In this document: positions 5,630-6,726 of the stretch, piece by piece
Position numbering within the stretch: the first letter of the stretch is position 1
How the letters are laid out: every line of letters starts with the position of its first letter
From: an uncultured Bacteroidota bacterium
GTDB taxonomy: Bacteria > Bacteroidota > Bacteroidia > Bacteroidales > CAIWKO01
Direction: 5' to 3'
NCBI GenBank assembly: GCA_937934705.1
Contig: CALGYY010000161.1
Location: 1 to 6,726, forward strand
DNA: 6,726 nt
The notes under the pieces: generated by a model
Seen by the model: the letters and a program-made list of their open reading frames with translations, nothing else
What the model was told of the DNA's origin: nothing
Database searches by the model: none
Program-made: the position numbers and the translations under genes

Positions 5630-6394
5630 CTACAAATCCTTATACGCCACCACGAAACAATCGGGGATGTCACGGATCACGTGATTGCGTAAAACCTCTG
5701 CTGAAGCAGCACTGACGAATTGTCCCAGGATCAGACGGTACCTCATACCCTGGGCACAGGGTTCGCTGTACATAAAGGGCTGTGCATTGTAACGGGCACC
5801 CATCTGGTGCATGGCATTCCGGCACTGGCTGAAGGTTTTGTAAATGCCCACCTGTAGCCCATAGCCCCCGGGCTCAACCACCTTTTGCTTCTGGTCCAGA
5901 AAAACTCTGGCGTTCTCTTTTTCTTCCTTTTGCACCGGACTTTTCTTTTGTCCTGCCATGCTTTGCTTCGTCTGCAATTCCCTCATGGCCTGTCGCCGGG
6001 CCTCAAGCACCCGTTTAACAGAATCGGCATCAGCCATGCCTATGCGCTCAACGCTCACCATGACCACCCCCGCCGGGATCATCCCGATTTCAACTGCTGC
6101 TGCCCTTGACAGGTCAATCAGTCGGCCACCCGTATTCGGACCGCGATCGTTGATGCGCACCACCACCTGTTTCTGGTTCGACAGATTGGTGACCCTGACC
6201 AGGGTGTTGAAAGGCAGGGTCAGGTGGGCCGCTGTAAACAAGTCCTTATCATACTTTTCGCCAGAGGTTGTATTCCTGCCTTGAAACTTATCTGCATAAT
6301 AAGAGCACTTTCCTGTTTCATAATACTCCTGCGCACCCACCATAAGGCAGGACAATACGAGCAAAGAAAAACTGGTGAACCGCAGAATTCCCAA
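5630..6394 (-). CDS. rlpA: RlpA-like septal lytic transglycosylase with C-terminal SPOR domain
   Basis: This 254-residue protein belongs to the RlpA family, which cleaves peptidoglycan glycan strands lacking stem peptides. Residues 1-21 form an export signal; cleavage after GA21 is likely, although VLSC16 is a poor lipobox alternative. The double-psi beta-barrel domain covers about 24-118 and has the conserved family residues E46 (TTSGE), H57 (FTAAHLTLPFNT) and D83 (VRINDRGP), with RLIDLS following. A charged linker rich in K, Q and E runs from 120 to 173. The SPOR domain (about 177-254, GYGLQVGIYKTF to FVVAYKDL) binds denuded glycans at the division site. The start is a TTG, chosen because it gives the only full signal peptide; the next in-frame ATG lies inside it. 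It begins 9 bases after the stop of the preceding SPOR gene, suggesting translational coupling. Confidence 0.88.
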   Translation of the reverse strand: MGILRFTSFSLLVLSCLMVGAQEYYETGKCSYYADKFQGRNTTSGEKYDKDLFTAAHLTLPFNTLVRVTNLSNQKQVVVRINDRGPNTGGRLIDLSRAAAVEIGMIPAGVVMVSVERIGMADADSVKRVLEARRQAMRELQTKQSMAGQKKSPVQKEEKENARVFLDQKQKVVEPGGYGLQVGIYKTFSQCRNAMHQMGARYNAQPFMYSEPCAQGMRYRLILGQFVSAASAEVLRNHVIRDIPDCFVVAYKDL

Positions 6395-6403
6395 GAAAAA
6401 ATA

Positions 6404-6682
6404 TTAAAACTCCAGGCGAACGACAATACTGTTAGGAAAATATGCTGATACGCGTGAACGGAGCCTGGCTGCATCCCGTATCTCGCGGTAATGCCCCAAA
6501 AATAGTCTGAAAAATGATTCCCCGTATTGTTCATCTTCAAAAATAAATCCCCTGACCAGAAATATCCGCTTGTATTTCTTCAAAACCAGGCGACAAGCCT
6601 CCCGATCCTCGTAAACACCAAGCTGAACTGTGAATGCATCCGGAAAAAACTTTCTGTTATTGTAAACATAATCTAAGTACAT
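6404..6682 (-). CDS. Stand-alone SPOR-domain protein
   Basis: This 92-residue protein is essentially one SPOR domain. FTVQLGVYEDREAC (17-30), the GFIFEDEQYGESFFRLFLGHY run (45-65) and the closing NSIVVRLEF align segment by segment with the SPOR domain at the end of the following RlpA-like protein, so the two are paralogous. SPOR domains bind peptidoglycan and should act in the periplasm, but this protein has no signal peptide or membrane segment. An in-frame TAA four codons upstream of the ATG rules out a longer product in this frame. It may be exported by another route, be the surviving tail of a larger gene, or depend on a different start. Its frame is the same as that of the RlpA-like gene, with one TAA between them. 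Confidence 0.65.
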   Translation of the reverse strand: MYLDYVYNNRKFFPDAFTVQLGVYEDREACRLVLKKYKRIFLVRGFIFEDEQYGESFFRLFLGHYREIRDAARLRSRVSAYFPNSIVVRLEF

Positions 6683-6691
6683 GACAAAACT

Positions 6692-6726
6692 TTAGTACAA
6701 ATCTCGTAATCTTTTATTCCAGTAGG
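6692..6726 (-). CDS. Possible C-terminal tail of an upstream gene
   Basis: On the - strand, one frame at the window edge reads YWNKRLRDLY followed by TAA, nine bases before the SPOR gene ATG. The spacing matches the 9-base gap before the RlpA-like gene and would suit an operon. Another frame is also open from the window edge and stops at 6673, overlapping the SPOR gene. With so few codons neither can be called a gene with confidence. Confidence 0.2.
   Translation of the reverse strand, partial: YWNKRLRDLY

Noticed and set aside
5491..5673. Short - strand open frame between the RlpA-like and caspase genes
   Set aside because: It overlaps both gene ends, has low-complexity composition and shows no recognisable motif; it looks like chance.
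6220..6540. - strand open frame of 106 codons over the SPOR/RlpA junction
   Set aside because: It lies in a different frame over two genes with clear domain matches and shows no domain of its own.

Overview
The window looks like a piece of a Bacteroidota chromosome. Start codons are preceded by A/T-rich sequence rather than Shine-Dalgarno sites, several starts have a TAnnTTTG-type -7 box (TATCTTTG, TATTTTTG), and the protein families fit that phylum: a Bacteroidetes-type tyrosine recombinase, a DUF4143 ATPase, a caspase lipoprotein with EF-hand and Tudor-like repeats, and SPOR/RlpA proteins. No rRNA gene, intact tRNA gene or CRISPR array is visible.

Left part (1-2700): the end of a probable integrated element. 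After about 220 bases of non-coding DNA with a promoter, three small genes overlap one another on the + strand: a zinc-ribbon protein, a one-pass membrane protein and a coiled-coil/helix-turn-helix protein. They run head-on into a complete tyrosine recombinase on the - strand, with six bases between the stops. Upstream of the recombinase lies a non-coding stretch (2453-2833) with operator-like palindromes, a T-arm-like hairpin and a strong, probably bidirectional terminator. I read this as a possible attachment-site end, although the hairpin is not a canonical tRNA T arm.

Middle (2834-4222): an intact AAA+ ATPase with a C-terminal DUF4143/PD-(D/E)XK-like domain, on the - strand. Its promoter carries two near-identical palindromic sites exactly 32 bases apart, one of which would cover the -33 region. 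The roughly 170 bases beyond them hold two inverted repeats but no gene.

Right part (4223-6726): a cell-envelope group, all on the - strand. In transcription order it has a possible gene tail at the window edge, a small protein that is only a SPOR domain, an RlpA-like lytic transglycosylase with its own SPOR domain (TTG start, 9 bases after the previous stop), and a caspase-fold lipoprotein. The caspase protein joins a His/Cys catalytic dyad, a perfect EF-hand loop and two (perhaps three) Tudor-knot/Agenet-like repeats. The SPOR and RlpA proteins point to peptidoglycan at the division site. The caspase lipoprotein may work in the same compartment, but a functional link is only inferred from adjacency. 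This part looks more GC-rich than the left part, in keeping with the left part having been acquired.
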